From positions 62,001 through 126,000 of the forward strand of contig CAWIGR010000020.1 of NCBI GenBank assembly GCA_963835705.1: a stretch of DNA of 64,000 bases. The letters run 5' to 3'. This DNA is from JACVRW01 sp963835705. GTDB taxonomy: Bacteria > Actinomycetota > Thermoleophilia > Solirubrobacterales > Thermoleophilaceae. A program made the position numbers and the translations under genes. Within the stretch, counting starts at the first letter, position 1; the number at the start of each line of letters is the position of its first letter. The notes beneath the pieces were generated by a model. That model was not told the DNA's origin. It did not search any database and saw only the letters and a program-made list of their open reading frames with translations. Below, one piece after another: positions 1 through 8,279 of this stretch.

Positions 1-85
1 CGTGCTCGACGTGGAAGCCGGCGCCGCGCCAGGCGTCGGATGGATCGGCGACGAGGAGCTCGTCAATCGTGAGCGGCGGGCTCAT
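1..85 (-). CDS. VOC (glyoxalase-like) family protein, N-terminal fragment
   Basis: The gene runs off the left edge. Reading the minus strand from the ATG at 83-85 gives about 28 residues with the pattern TIDELLVADPSDAWRGAGF. This resembles the start of glyoxalase-like VOC proteins, where a short helix with a Trp-x-x-x-Gly-Phe motif precedes the first beta strand. No catalytic residue is inside the window, so substrate and activity cannot be judged. It is transcribed in the same direction as, and downstream of, the sigma factor gene, about 40 bases away. The family call rests on a short N-terminus only. Confidence 0.45.
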   Translation of the reverse strand, partial: MSPPLTIDELLVADPSDAWRGAGFHVEH

Positions 86-124
86 CCGGCGGAACGCTAC
101 TTACCGCGCCCCGCCGAGCCGTGC

Positions 125-1708
125 TCAGGGAGCCGCGCCCACCGGGACCGACTTCTGCGCCGGTGCCATCGCGTCAGCATTTGCCTTCGGGGCGGGCGCC
201 GGCGTCGCGAGACCGTTGGTGCCGCCGTTCGGCTTCGCGATGCCCTGCAGCTTCGAGGTCCTCCTCGACTTCGCAGTTCCGTTCGGCCTCGCGGTTCCGT
301 TCGGCTGCCTCGGGCCGCCGTTCGGCTTCGCGCCGCGCGCGGGCGTCGGGTTGATCTTGGTGCCGCCGTTCAGATTCCCGCCAGGCTTCGAGCGGCCGTT
401 CGCGCGCGGGCTTCGCTCCGCCCCCGCCTTCGGTCCCGGTGCGCCCTCCGCATGTCCCTTCGCCTGCCCCCGCGGAGCCGCATTCGCTCCGCGCTCCGCC
501 TTCCAGGGCTTCGCCGACGGGCCGCGCTTGACCGGCGTCACCTTCGTCGCCTGGTCGACCGGGCCTCGCCCGAGTCCCGGCGCCGTCCGCTCGCGCGTCC
601 GCTTCGTGGCTCCATCCGTCTTCTCCGCCCCGAGCGGCGCGCCGCCGTACAAGGCTCCGCGATCGACCGCGCCCGGGCCGCCTCGCTCGAGCGGAGCCGA
701 GGCAGCCGCGGGCGGCTCGGGCCGATCCGCCGGCTGGGCCGCAGGCGGCGGGCCGGCGGCCGGCCGCTCCGATTCCACCACCGCGGTTCCCGCGACCACA
801 CCGCCGGTCGCCAGCACTCCGGCGACCGCCAGCTTCGCCGCGGTCGCGCCGCCGAGGCCGCCGGCGGCCACGGTGAGGCCTCCGGCCGATCCGCCGCCGA
901 TCCCGATCGCCGCCAGCACGCTCGACTTGAGTCCCAGCGTCGGCGCGACCGGCAGCGCCACCGCGAGCATCCGGCGCTGCTGCCTCACCTGCTCGCGGTA
1001 GTCGCGGCAGCCGGGACATTCGCGCAGGTGGAGCCGCAGCTCGCTCCGCCGCAGCGACCCTCCGCGAAGGTTGGCGAGTTGCTCGCGGATGCTCTCGCAC
1101 GGCGCCTCGCGCGCGTCCCGGCGGGCGATCAGCGCCGACCGCGCCCTGAACACAAGGCCCTTCACGCGCGACACCTCGCAGCCGAGCACGCCGGCCACCT
1201 CTGCCTGCGAGAGGCCTCCCAGCTCCATGAGCAGCAGCGCGGCGCGCGGCTCCTCCGGCAGCTCGCGCACGTCCGACAGCAGTTGCCGGAGGTCGGCTCG
1301 CTCCTCGGCCTGCTCGGCGATGCCGGCCGCGGGCGGCGCGTGCGACTCCAGCGCATCGGCAACCGCCGGCGTCTCGCGCCGCGCCCGTAACACCGACACG
1401 CAGCGGTTCCGCGCGATCGTGAACAGCCACGGCTTGAGGGCGATCTCCCGGTCGCCGTTCCGCTGGAGGTCCCGGTAGGCGGCGATGAAGGTGTGCTGCA
1501 CGGCGTCCTCGGCCTCTTCGCGGGTGCCGAGCATGTGGCGGCAGAACGCGAGGATCGCGGGACCGTGACGCTCGAAGATGACCTCGAAGGCCGCCTCGTT
1601 GCCCCGCCTGACCTGCTCGACGAGCCTGCCGTCGCCGGCGAGGGAGAGCAGCCGCCGCGACCGCAGGGGTACGGCGGGCGCCCGAGCAGGGATGGAGACG
1701 GCTCGCAT
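125..1708 (-). CDS. ECF RNA polymerase sigma factor with fused zinc-finger and membrane tail
   Basis: 527 residues, far longer than a usual ECF sigma factor of about 200. Region 2 lies at about residues 27-97 (EVIFERHGPAILAFCRHML, then AEDAVQHTF) and region 4 at about 135-185 (LPEEPRAALLLMELGGLSQA plus a helix-turn-helix). After region 4 comes a zinc-finger anti-sigma signature, His-x3-Cys-x2-Cys (HLRECPGC), then a hydrophobic Gly/Ala/Val segment that could be one membrane span, then about 200 residues rich in Gly, Pro, Asn, Thr and Lys. Sigma and anti-sigma-like parts are thus joined in one polypeptide, which suggests self-contained, envelope-linked control (inference). ATG at 1706-1708 is the start that includes all of region 2. 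The divergent gene at 1836 could be a target. Confidence 0.85.
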   Translation of the reverse strand: MRAVSIPARAPAVPLRSRRLLSLAGDGRLVEQVRRGNEAAFEVIFERHGPAILAFCRHMLGTREEAEDAVQHTFIAAYRDLQRNGDREIALKPWLFTIARNRCVSVLRARRETPAVADALESHAPPAAGIAEQAEERADLRQLLSDVRELPEEPRAALLLMELGGLSQAEVAGVLGCEVSRVKGLVFRARSALIARRDAREAPCESIREQLANLRGGSLRRSELRLHLRECPGCRDYREQVRQQRRMLAVALPVAPTLGLKSSVLAAIGIGGGSAGGLTVAAGGLGGATAAKLAVAGVLATGGVVAGTAVVESERPAAGPPPAAQPADRPEPPAAASAPLERGGPGAVDRGALYGGAPLGAEKTDGATKRTRERTAPGLGRGPVDQATKVTPVKRGPSAKPWKAERGANAAPRGQAKGHAEGAPGPKAGAERSPRANGRSKPGGNLNGGTKINPTPARGAKPNGGPRQPNGTARPNGTAKSRRTSKLQGIAKPNGGTNGLATPAPAPKANADAMAPAQKSVPVGAAP

Positions 1709-1835
1709 GACGTAGGGCTTTTACCCGCTCCCTGGGTTGTGGATGCCGGTGGCATCACCCATGAGAACGTCATCGGCAGAGAAAGGTTCGTTCATAACCC
1801 CCGAACCTCTCCGCGCCTCGGGCGTTTTAGCTGGC

Positions 1836-2372
1836 ATGAAGACGATCCTCGCAGCTACGGGGCTGGCCCTCGTGCTCCTCGTCCCGATGGGCGCGATTGC
1901 AAAGCCTGACAAGGCAGAACGTGACGCCGCACGGGCGCAATGCAAGTCCGAGCGGGGCACGTCAAAGGCCACGAAGAAGTTGTTCAACCTGAAGTACGAG
2001 GGCTTCGCCGACTGCATGGGCAAGAAGGCGGAGGAGGAGGAGGCCGAGAACGACGAGGCCGCTCGCAACGCCGCCCAGGAGTGCAAGGCGGAGCGCGCCG
2101 ACGACCCGAGCGCGTTCAAGGAGGACTACGGCACCAACGAGAACGGCAAGAACGCGTTCGGCAAGTGCGTGTCCGGCAAGGCCTCCGAGAAGAAGGCCGC
2201 GATGGACGCCGCGGACGCGCAGGAAGTCGCGGAGACCAAGAACGCCGCCAAGGAGTGCGCCACCGAGCGCGCCGCGGACCGGGCCGCGTTCCAGGAGGAG
2301 TACGGCACGAACCGGAACGACAAGAACGCGTTCGGGAAGTGCGTCTCACGCAAGACACGCGGGGGGTCATAG
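1836..2372 (+). CDS. Secreted cysteine-repeat protein of unknown function
   Basis: 178 residues. The ATG at 1836 is chosen because it begins a clear signal peptide (MKTILAATGLALVLLVPMGA, then IAKPDKAE). The mature part holds three repeats of about 50 residues. Each has a first Cys in the pattern CxxER and a second in GKCVS or DCMGKK. Copies two and three also share the block YGTNxNxKNAFGKCVSxK. Repeats are separated by strongly charged Glu/Lys/Ala stretches likely to be helical. Each repeat carries two Cys, so intra-repeat disulphides are plausible for an extracytoplasmic protein. I do not recognise a named family. It is divergent from the sigma factor gene across a short gap. Confidence 0.75.
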   Translation: MKTILAATGLALVLLVPMGAIAKPDKAERDAARAQCKSERGTSKATKKLFNLKYEGFADCMGKKAEEEEAENDEAARNAAQECKAERADDPSAFKEDYGTNENGKNAFGKCVSGKASEKKAAMDAADAQEVAETKNAAKECATERAADRAAFQEEYGTNRNDKNAFGKCVSRKTRGGS

Positions 2373-2430
2373 GCCGGGCCAGGATGACGACGGAGCACGG
2401 ATGCAGCCCGCCTTCACTGGCGCGGCGTGC

Positions 2431-2454
2431 GAGGGGCCTCCTCGGGGGCCCCTC
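2431..2454. terminator. GC-rich hairpin between genes
   Basis: Perfect 8-base inverted repeat, GAGGGGCC at 2431-2438 and GGCCCCTC at 2447-2454, with an 8-base loop. It lies between the 3' ends of two convergent genes (ending at 2372 on plus and 2462 on minus), where a bidirectional terminator would be expected. There is no U-run on either side, so termination is inferred from position and stem only. Confidence 0.5.
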
Positions 2455-2461
2455 GTCACGT

Positions 2462-3535
2462 TCAGGGGGCGCCCGTCACCGCGCCGGCAGGGAACACTCC
2501 CGGCGCCCCGTCGAGCAGCTCGTACGGGAAGGCCTCCACGCTGTGCCCGTCCCGCCCGCTCGCCGGGTCCGCCGAGCACAGCGAGTTCAGCACCGCCTCG
2601 TGCACGACCTCGCCGGCGGCCTCGAACAGGTCGCGCGCGGCCGGCGCGTCGTCGCGCAGCAACCTCAGGTCGAGCTCGGGCGACTCGCTGCGGTGCGCCA
2701 CGCGGTGCGCCGTCGAGAAGGCGATCACGTACTCCCCGCTCGCGTTCGAGGCGAAGCTGCCGGCGCGGCCGAGCCCGAACACGCCCCTGGCGGCGAGCCT
2801 TCCGAGCTGGCGCTCCGAGAGCGGGGCGTCGGTGCCAAGCACGATCATGATCGAGCCGCCCTGCGCCGGGGGCTCGGGCGCTTCTCCGCCGTCGGCCACG
2901 GGACCCACCAGCAGGTGCAGATCGCGCCGCGCGCCGTAGTTCGAGCACACCAGGCAGCCGAGCACGTGCCCGCCGGCGCGGCGCGACGCGACGCCGATGC
3001 CGGCCTTGTAGCCGAAGCAGGTGGTGCCCGTCCCGGCGCCCACGGCCCCCTCGCCGAGCTCGTCGTCCGCCGCGGCGGCGATCGCCTCGAGCGCGTGCTC
3101 GGCCCGTACCGGCAACGCGCGGGCGTCTGAGAGCCAACCGTCGAAGCACTCGCCCACGATCACGTTGACCGTGTCGCGGTCGCGCGCCGCCTCGGGGTTC
3201 TGCTCCAGCAGGTGGCGCAGACCGCCCTCCCAGACCGGCCCGACCGACAGCGTCGAGGTGAGCATGATCGGGCTCTCGACCGTGCCGAGCTCGGCCAGCT
3301 GCGAGAGCCCGGCGGCCTTGCCGTAGCCGTTCACCACGTGGCAGGCGCCCAGCACCTTCTCCGCGTAGAGGTTGCCGCCGTGCGGCAGGATCGCCGTGAC
3401 CCCGGTGCGCAGCCGCTCGCCCTCGTTCAGGGTCCGGTGGCCGACCAGCACCCCCGGCACGTCCACCAGCGCGTTCCGGTCCCCCGGGGGAAACCGGCCG
3501 ACGGCGTAGCCGAGCTCACGGAGGCGCCTGCGCAC
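2462..3535 (-). CDS. P1 family peptidase (DmpA / L-aminopeptidase-D-esterase type)
   Basis: 357 residues. P1 enzymes are N-terminal-nucleophile hydrolases that self-cleave before a Ser or Thr and release N-terminal residues from peptides or amides. The N-terminus carries the family pattern VDVPGVLVGHRTL and a Gly-rich ILPHGGNLYAEKV block. The middle has GTGTTCFGYKAGIG. The QGGSIMIVLGTDAPL block holds the Gly-Ser pair expected at the autocleavage site. It probably acts in the cytoplasm as there is no signal peptide. It is preceded on the same strand by azlCD, which might hint at amino-acid handling, but the gap and the family's breadth make this weak. The natural substrate is unknown. Confidence 0.88.
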   Translation of the reverse strand: MRRRLRELGYAVGRFPPGDRNALVDVPGVLVGHRTLNEGERLRTGVTAILPHGGNLYAEKVLGACHVVNGYGKAAGLSQLAELGTVESPIMLTSTLSVGPVWEGGLRHLLEQNPEAARDRDTVNVIVGECFDGWLSDARALPVRAEHALEAIAAAADDELGEGAVGAGTGTTCFGYKAGIGVASRRAGGHVLGCLVCSNYGARRDLHLLVGPVADGGEAPEPPAQGGSIMIVLGTDAPLSERQLGRLAARGVFGLGRAGSFASNASGEYVIAFSTAHRVAHRSESPELDLRLLRDDAPAARDLFEAAGEVVHEAVLNSLCSADPASGRDGHSVEAFPYELLDGAPGVFPAGAVTGAP

Positions 3536-3555
3536 GGTGGCGCAGCATATGCGCG

Positions 3556-3864
3556 CTAGATGACCGCCCGGACCGCCGCCGTGCCCGCGGCCGCCACCAG
3601 AACGGTCACGAGCAACGGCGCCCGCAGCAGCACCGCGACGGCGGCGCAGCCCAGCCCGGCGGCGCGCGGGTCGAGCGTCAGCTCCTGGTCGTCCGTGAAG
3701 GTCCCCGTCAGGACGAGCGCGGTGAGGAGCGCCGGGGCGAGCAGGGCGATCACGGCCAGGGCGCGGTCCGGCAGCTCGCGACCGCCGACGATGAGCGGCC
3801 CCGCGGCCTTGAGCGCGATCGTGGCGACGGTCAGGCCCGCGATCGTGATCCAGACCTCCGTCAA
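3556..3864 (-). CDS. azlD: Branched-chain amino acid exporter small subunit AzlD-like
   Basis: 102 residues with about four hydrophobic segments, the usual size for AzlD, the small partner of AzlC in branched-chain amino acid export. The start is taken as TTG at 3862-3864, which overlaps the azlC stop in a TTGA four-base junction (3861-3864). No ATG or GTG fits as well, and this coupling is typical of azlCD pairs. The protein opens with TEVWITIAGLTVATIALKAA and ends with a Val/Ala-rich span. Translation coupled to azlC is likely. Confidence 0.85.
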   Translation of the reverse strand: MTEVWITIAGLTVATIALKAAGPLIVGGRELPDRALAVIALLAPALLTALVLTGTFTDDQELTLDPRAAGLGCAAVAVLLRAPLLVTVLVAAAGTAAVRAVI

Positions 3865-4520
3865 CGCTCCCCCAGCAGTCCGATCAGCGACGCCGCCGAG
3901 GCCAGGAGCACCGGCAGGCCGGGCGGCAGGAATGGCGTGAGGGCGAGGGCGATCGCGCCGCCGAGCACCGCGACCGTGAGGGCACGCGGGCGGCCCAGCT
4001 CGGCGGCCAGCAACCCGAGGAAGAACGCCGGGAAGAGCGCGTCCAGGCCGAGTGCCTCGGGGTCCCCGATGGCGCCGCCGCCGAGCACGCCGATCACGGT
4101 GCCCGCCACCCAGGCGGGGTACTGCGGGATCGTCGCGCCGATCAGGAGCTCGCGGTCGAAGCCGCCGTCGTGCTGCACGGCGAGCGCCCAGGACGCGTCC
4201 ACCACGGCCTGGCCCTCGATCACCCGGCGCAACGGCGACCCGCGCAGCGCCGGGGCCGCCGCGACCCCCATCGGCAGGAAGCGGGCGTTGAGCATGGTGC
4301 CCGCGGCGATCGCCGTGATCGCGTCGCCGCCGGCGGCGAGCACGGCGGTCGAGCCGAACTGCGCCGCTCCGGAGAACAGGACCGCCGACATCACGATTGG
4401 CGCGACCGGGCCCATCAGCGGCTCGGCGAGCACACCGAACGACACGCCGAGCAGCAGCGCGGCGAGTCCGAAGCCGACCCCTGCCTTGAGACCGGCCCGG
4501 TACGGGGCGAGACGGGTCAC
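3861..4520 (-). CDS. azlC: AzlC family branched-chain amino acid permease subunit
   Basis: 219 residues, a normal AzlC length, with several membrane spans. The N-terminal region carries the family hallmark FGVLAEPLMGPVAPIVMSA followed by FSGAAQF, and a NARFLPMGVA block follows. It forms the large subunit of the AzlCD exporter with the gene that overlaps its stop codon. It is the first gene of the pair. The starting ATG at 4518-4520 leaves a leader that faces the small membrane peptide gene on the other strand. Confidence 0.88.
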   Translation of the reverse strand: MTRLAPYRAGLKAGVGFGLAALLLGVSFGVLAEPLMGPVAPIVMSAVLFSGAAQFGSTAVLAAGGDAITAIAAGTMLNARFLPMGVAAAPALRGSPLRRVIEGQAVVDASWALAVQHDGGFDRELLIGATIPQYPAWVAGTVIGVLGGGAIGDPEALGLDALFPAFFLGLLAAELGRPRALTVAVLGGAIALALTPFLPPGLPVLLASAASLIGLLGER

Positions 4521-4668
4521 GTCCCGCCATGTTACTGACTAAATGAGTTTGATGGTTACTTGCCTACCGCGACAGCCGGCCGCCGGCCTGCAGCCGGCGC
4601 ACAACGAGATTGAGCGCGCCTCCGCGGGGGAATGAGATGGCTGTAGTCGACCCAGAGGGAGGTAAGCC

Positions 4669-4737
4669 ATGTACATCGGTGTCGGAACGATCGTCCTGAT
4701 CCTGATCATCATCCTGCTTATCGCGTTCGTCTTCTAA
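4669..4737 (+). CDS. 22-residue single-span hydrophobic peptide
   Basis: Very short reading frame: ATG at 4669, TAA at 4735-4737. The product starts MYIGVGTIV and continues as an almost uninterrupted run of Leu, Ile, Val and Phe, enough for one membrane span and nothing else. A strong ribosome binding site (AGAGGGAGGT, ending about 6 bases before the ATG) supports real translation. The P450 gene begins 33 bases downstream on the same strand, so the two may share a transcript. Actinobacterial genomes do encode tiny hydrophobic peptides of this kind; function is unknown. Confidence 0.6.
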   Translation: MYIGVGTIVLILIIILLIAFVF

Positions 4738-4770
4738 ACGAGGCGCGCCGCCGGTAGGCTGCGCGTAGCG

Positions 4771-6099
4771 ATGGCGAAACTGCCTCCTGGCCCGAGGGCG
4801 CCCCGCGCGGTGCAGACGCTTGCGTGGTGGACCCGCAGCGTGCCGCTCTTCGAGCGCTGCCGGGCCCGCTACGGCAAGCGTTTCACGCTGCGGCTGCTCC
4901 AGACGCCTCCCTTCGTCCACCTGTCCGATCCGGCGGAGGTCAAGGAGGTCTTCACGGCGCCGCCGGACGTGCTCCATCCGGGCGAGGGCGCGCGCGCCCT
5001 CGAGCCGGTGGTGGGCGCCAACTCGGTGATCCTGCTCGACGAGAGCGCACACCTCTCCCAGCGCAAGCTGATGCTGCCCGCCTTCCACGGCGAGCGCATG
5101 GAGGCGCTGACCGGCCTGCTCGAGGAGGTGACCGAGCGGGAGGTGGCTGCCTGGCCGCTCGGTCAGCCGTTCGAGCTCCACCCCCGGCTCCAGGCGCTCA
5201 CCCTCGAGGTGATCCTGCGCGCCGTGTTCGGCCTGGACGAGGGCGAGCGGCTCGACACGCTGCGCGAGCGCCTCATGAGGATCCTCGAGTTCGGCTCGCA
5301 TCCGGCCTCCCTTATCCCCGTCCTGCAGCGGGGACGGGTATGGAAGGACTTCGTCCAGGGCCGCGAGGAGGTGGACGGGCTCCTGTTCGACGTGGTCGAC
5401 GAGCGCCGCGCCGAAAGGAACGGCGACGAGCGGGAGGACGTGCTCTCCATGCTGCTCGCCGCGCGCCACGAGGACGGCTCGCCGATGTCGAAGCAGGAGC
5501 TGCGCGACGAGCTGATGACCCTGCTCGTGGCCGGCCACGAGACCACCGCCTCCGAGCTGTCCTGGGCCTTCGAGCGGCTCGCGCGCACGCCGCGCGTGGT
5601 CAGGGAGGTCGAGGCCGCGGCCGACTCGAACAACGGCGACGCGTACCTCACGGCGACCGCGCAGGAGACGATGCGCCACCGGCCCGTACTGCCTCAGGCG
5701 GCGCCCCGGCTCGTGAAGCAACCCGTGGAGATCGGCGGCTTCTGCTACCCCGAGGGCGTCTGCCTGGCCGCCAACTCGTACCTCATCCACCACGACCCGG
5801 CGATCTACCCCGACCCCTACCAGTTCCGCCCGGAGCGCTTCCTCGACCAGCCGCCGGGCACCTACACCTGGATCCCGTTCGGCGGCGGCCGCCGGCGCTG
5901 CCTCGGGGCGAGCTTCGCGATGCTCGAGATGAAGGTCGTGCTGCGGGCCGTGTTCGCCCGCGCCGCCCCGGTCCCGGCGCCGGGCGTGACAGAGGGGGCC
6001 CGCCGCCGCAGCATCACGCTCAGCCCGCGCCGCGGCGCGACGACGGTGCTGCGGGCGCGGACGCGCGAGCCGGCCTACGCGTCCGGCGTGGGCGAATAG
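4771..6099 (+). CDS. Cytochrome P450
   Basis: 442 residues, full length for a soluble bacterial P450 monooxygenase. The I-helix oxygen-activation motif AGHETT lies at residues 254-259. The K-helix ExxR is Glu299/Arg302 (ETMR), and the haem-binding loop FGGGRRRCLG lies at 370-379 with Cys377 as haem ligand. The PERF-type motif (FRPERFLDQ) is also present. No membrane anchor is seen. The proline-rich start (LPPGPRAP) resembles CYP110-like and eukaryotic-type P450s more than the classic CYP105 group. No ferredoxin or reductase gene is adjacent, so its electron donor and substrate are unknown. The last 25 bases overlap the 3' end of the convergent VOC gene. Confidence 0.93.
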   Translation: MAKLPPGPRAPRAVQTLAWWTRSVPLFERCRARYGKRFTLRLLQTPPFVHLSDPAEVKEVFTAPPDVLHPGEGARALEPVVGANSVILLDESAHLSQRKLMLPAFHGERMEALTGLLEEVTEREVAAWPLGQPFELHPRLQALTLEVILRAVFGLDEGERLDTLRERLMRILEFGSHPASLIPVLQRGRVWKDFVQGREEVDGLLFDVVDERRAERNGDEREDVLSMLLAARHEDGSPMSKQELRDELMTLLVAGHETTASELSWAFERLARTPRVVREVEAAADSNNGDAYLTATAQETMRHRPVLPQAAPRLVKQPVEIGGFCYPEGVCLAANSYLIHHDPAIYPDPYQFRPERFLDQPPGTYTWIPFGGGRRRCLGASFAMLEMKVVLRAVFARAAPVPAPGVTEGARRRSITLSPRRGATTVLRARTREPAYASGVGE

Positions 6100-6461
6100 G
6101 TCCCGAAGCTCCAGAGGTTGCCCTCGGGGTCCCGGATCACGAAGTCGCGCGAGCCGTAGTCCTGGTCCGTCGGCTCCATCACGATCTCCGCGCCCTCTCG
6201 CCTTGCCCGCTCGAACAGCGCGTCGGGCTCATCCACCACCACATACACGGACGTCCGCCCCGCGCCCTGGTTGAACTTCGCGTCGCCCTCGTTCGTGGTG
6301 CCGAACATGAGCACCTCGTCCCCGAACCTGAGCTCGGCGTGGGCCACGCCGCCGTTCTCGCCCTCGTGGACCGCGAGGCGCTCGGACCCGAGCACTCGCT
6401 CCATGAAGTCGAGCGCGACCTTCGCGTCTTCGTACTTGAGAACCGGATAGATCTTGGTCAT
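6075..6461 (-). CDS. VOC family protein (glyoxalase / bleomycin-resistance fold)
   Basis: 128 residues, one VOC repeat pair. The N-terminus (KIYPVLKYEDAKVALDFMER) and the C-terminal strand (DFVIRDPEGNLWSFGTY) are typical of the PhnB-like/glyoxalase group. The ATG at 6459-6461 is the only start that keeps the first beta strand without a Gly/Arg-rich leader. The gene is convergent with the P450 gene and overlaps it by 25 bases. A metal-dependent role is possible, but the substrate cannot be read from sequence. Confidence 0.85.
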   Translation of the reverse strand: MTKIYPVLKYEDAKVALDFMERVLGSERLAVHEGENGGVAHAELRFGDEVLMFGTTNEGDAKFNQGAGRTSVYVVVDEPDALFERARREGAEIVMEPTDQDYGSRDFVIRDPEGNLWSFGTYSPTPDA

Positions 6462-6517
6462 GGGTCGCAGGCTACGCCGCGGCCCGCGGCCGGTATTGGA
6501 AGGAATGAACCGCCGCG

Positions 6518-6991
6518 CTACGCGGCGGCGGCAGCTCTGACCAGCCCCGCCGCGCCGAGCATGCCGAAGATGTTCGGGTGCACGGGCGCCGCGGCGTTGG
6601 CCGGGACGGCCGGCTCGACCCAGCGGATGCCGGGCGGCTTGCAGGCGTCGTGCCCGATGCTGGCCTCGTACCAGTCGATCACCTCGACTTCGTTGAGCCC
6701 GGCCTGCTCGACCAGCATCGCGTTCAGCTCCTTCTGCTTCTCGCGCAGGTAGGCGATGTCGCCGTCCGCCACCGGCATCTGGGGCCAGCACCCGGCCGTG
6801 CCCTGCTCGGGGAAGAGCGCGGCGTAGGTGAGCACGAACACGCGCGCCTGCGGCGAGCGCTCGTGGATGCCCTCGAACACCGCGGCCACCAGTGGCGCCG
6901 TCGCCCGGATCCGCTCGCTGATCTCGTCCCGCCCGTTCTGGACGTACTGGTCGCGGTTGGGACCCGGCGTGACGCCCTGTGGCTGCGTCAT
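6518..6991 (-). pseudogene. SGNH/GDSL hydrolase, C-terminal part only
   Basis: 157 residues that match the back half of an SGNH esterase. The C-terminal catalytic block is recognisable (APVHPN, holding the Asp/His-block histidine), as is the preceding Cys-containing segment around HDACKPPGIRW. The N-terminal GDSL block with the nucleophile Ser and the Gly and Asn blocks are missing. Only 64 bases separate the ATG at 6991 from the upstream MFS gene's stop, leaving no room for them. I infer an internal deletion that joined the esterase's C-terminus to the region after the MFS gene. A non-catalytic protein could still be made. Confidence 0.6.
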
Positions 6992-7055
6992 GTCCTCGGT
7001 CTCGGCGCCGCTGCAGCTGGGGTCGCGGAACTCGGCATACCGGGCGCGGCGCCCG

Positions 7056-8279
7056 TCACACTCCCGGTACGACCCGCCGGGCGCCGCGCCATATCCACAG
7101 CGCGGGCATCGCCACCAGCACGGCGCCCCCGATCGCGAGCGCCGCCACCCCGATCTCGGAGAGCGCCAGCCCGCCCATCAGCGCGAGCGCCGCGCCGGTT
7201 CCCCCGGACAGGAGGTCGTTGAAGCCGAGCATCTTGCCGCGCTCGGCCGGGCGGGTGCGGTCGGCCAGCTCGGCGGTGGCGGCGACGAAGGAGAAGTTCC
7301 ATCCGAGCCCGAGCCCGAACAGGGAGATCGACATGGCGGGCACGCTCTCGATCCAGATCAGGCTGATCGCCGACGCCATCATGATCAGCAGGCCGCCCGC
7401 GAGCGCGGGCGTGCGGCCGATGCGGTCGATCAGGTCGCCCACCACGATCACGAGCGCGTACATGCCGATCACGTGCGCGCCGATGATCGGGAAGACGTTG
7501 TGTCCCTCGTGCCCGTGGTGGTCCACGACCACCGCGCCCGTGAGCGTCATCAGCGCCACCATCACCGCGAAGCTCGCCTGCGCGGCGAGCAGCGCCGGGA
7601 TCACGCCCGGTCTCCGCAGAAGCTCGCCGAGCGAAGCCGCCGGCGCGAGATCGTGGTCGTCATCCGGAGCGATCAGCGCCGCGATGCGCTTCGGGTCCGG
7701 CCGCACGGACGCCACGAGCGCGAGCCCGCCGAGCATGATGGCGCCGGCGGCCAGCCAGAGCGGCGCCAGTGCCTCACCGTCGAGGTCGCGTCCCGCCAGC
7801 AGCGGGCTGAACACGGCCGGCCCCAGCAGCGCGCCGAACACGGCGCCGAACAGGACGAGCGCGATACCGCGTGCGCGGCGCTCGGGCGGGTACATGTCGC
7901 CGGCCGCCGTGCGGGCAAGCAGTGCCACGCCGCTCGCCGCCCCGACGCCCGCCAGCCCGGCCAGCACCACGAGCGCCGACTCGACGGCGCTGCCGAGGGC
8001 GGCCAGCCCGCAGCCGGCGGCGCCGACGGCGTAACCGGCGGCGAGCACCGGGACGCGCCCCACGCGGTCCATGGCCCGGCCGGCGGGGAGCGCTGCGAGC
8101 GCCCCGGACGCCAGCACGATCGCCGGCCCCAGCCCGAGCAGGCCCTCCACGTCGAGCACGAGCACGAGCGTGATCGAGGCGACCGCCGCGGACAGCTGGA
8201 GCATCGCCGAGTTCGCCGCGAGCGCCGCCGAGAGCAGCGCCGTGTTGCGGCGGATCGGGAGGGCCGGCTCCGCGCTCAG
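7056..8279 (-). CDS. MFS transporter
   Basis: About 407 residues and 12 predicted membrane segments. The loop 2-3 signature DRVGRVPVL and the second-half counterpart DRIGRTPALAG are both present, as in drug-efflux-type major facilitator proteins. A His/Asp/Gly patch (DHHGHEGHN) lies in one loop of the second half. No ATG or GTG precedes the first span. A CTG at 8277-8279, overlapping the upstream gene's TGA as CTGA, would preserve span 1. The first ATG (8202-8204) would cut into it. I take the CTG as the likely start, with the start itself uncertain. Substrate unknown. Confidence 0.8.
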   Translation of the reverse strand: MSAEPALPIRRNTALLSAALAANSAMLQLSAAVASITLVLVLDVEGLLGLGPAIVLASGALAALPAGRAMDRVGRVPVLAAGYAVGAAGCGLAALGSAVESALVVLAGLAGVGAASGVALLARTAAGDMYPPERRARGIALVLFGAVFGALLGPAVFSPLLAGRDLDGEALAPLWLAAGAIMLGGLALVASVRPDPKRIAALIAPDDDHDLAPAASLGELLRRPGVIPALLAAQASFAVMVALMTLTGAVVVDHHGHEGHNVFPIIGAHVIGMYALVIVVGDLIDRIGRTPALAGGLLIMMASAISLIWIESVPAMSISLFGLGLGWNFSFVAATAELADRTRPAERGKMLGFNDLLSGGTGAALALMGGLALSEIGVAALAIGGAVLVAMPALWIWRGARRVVPGV

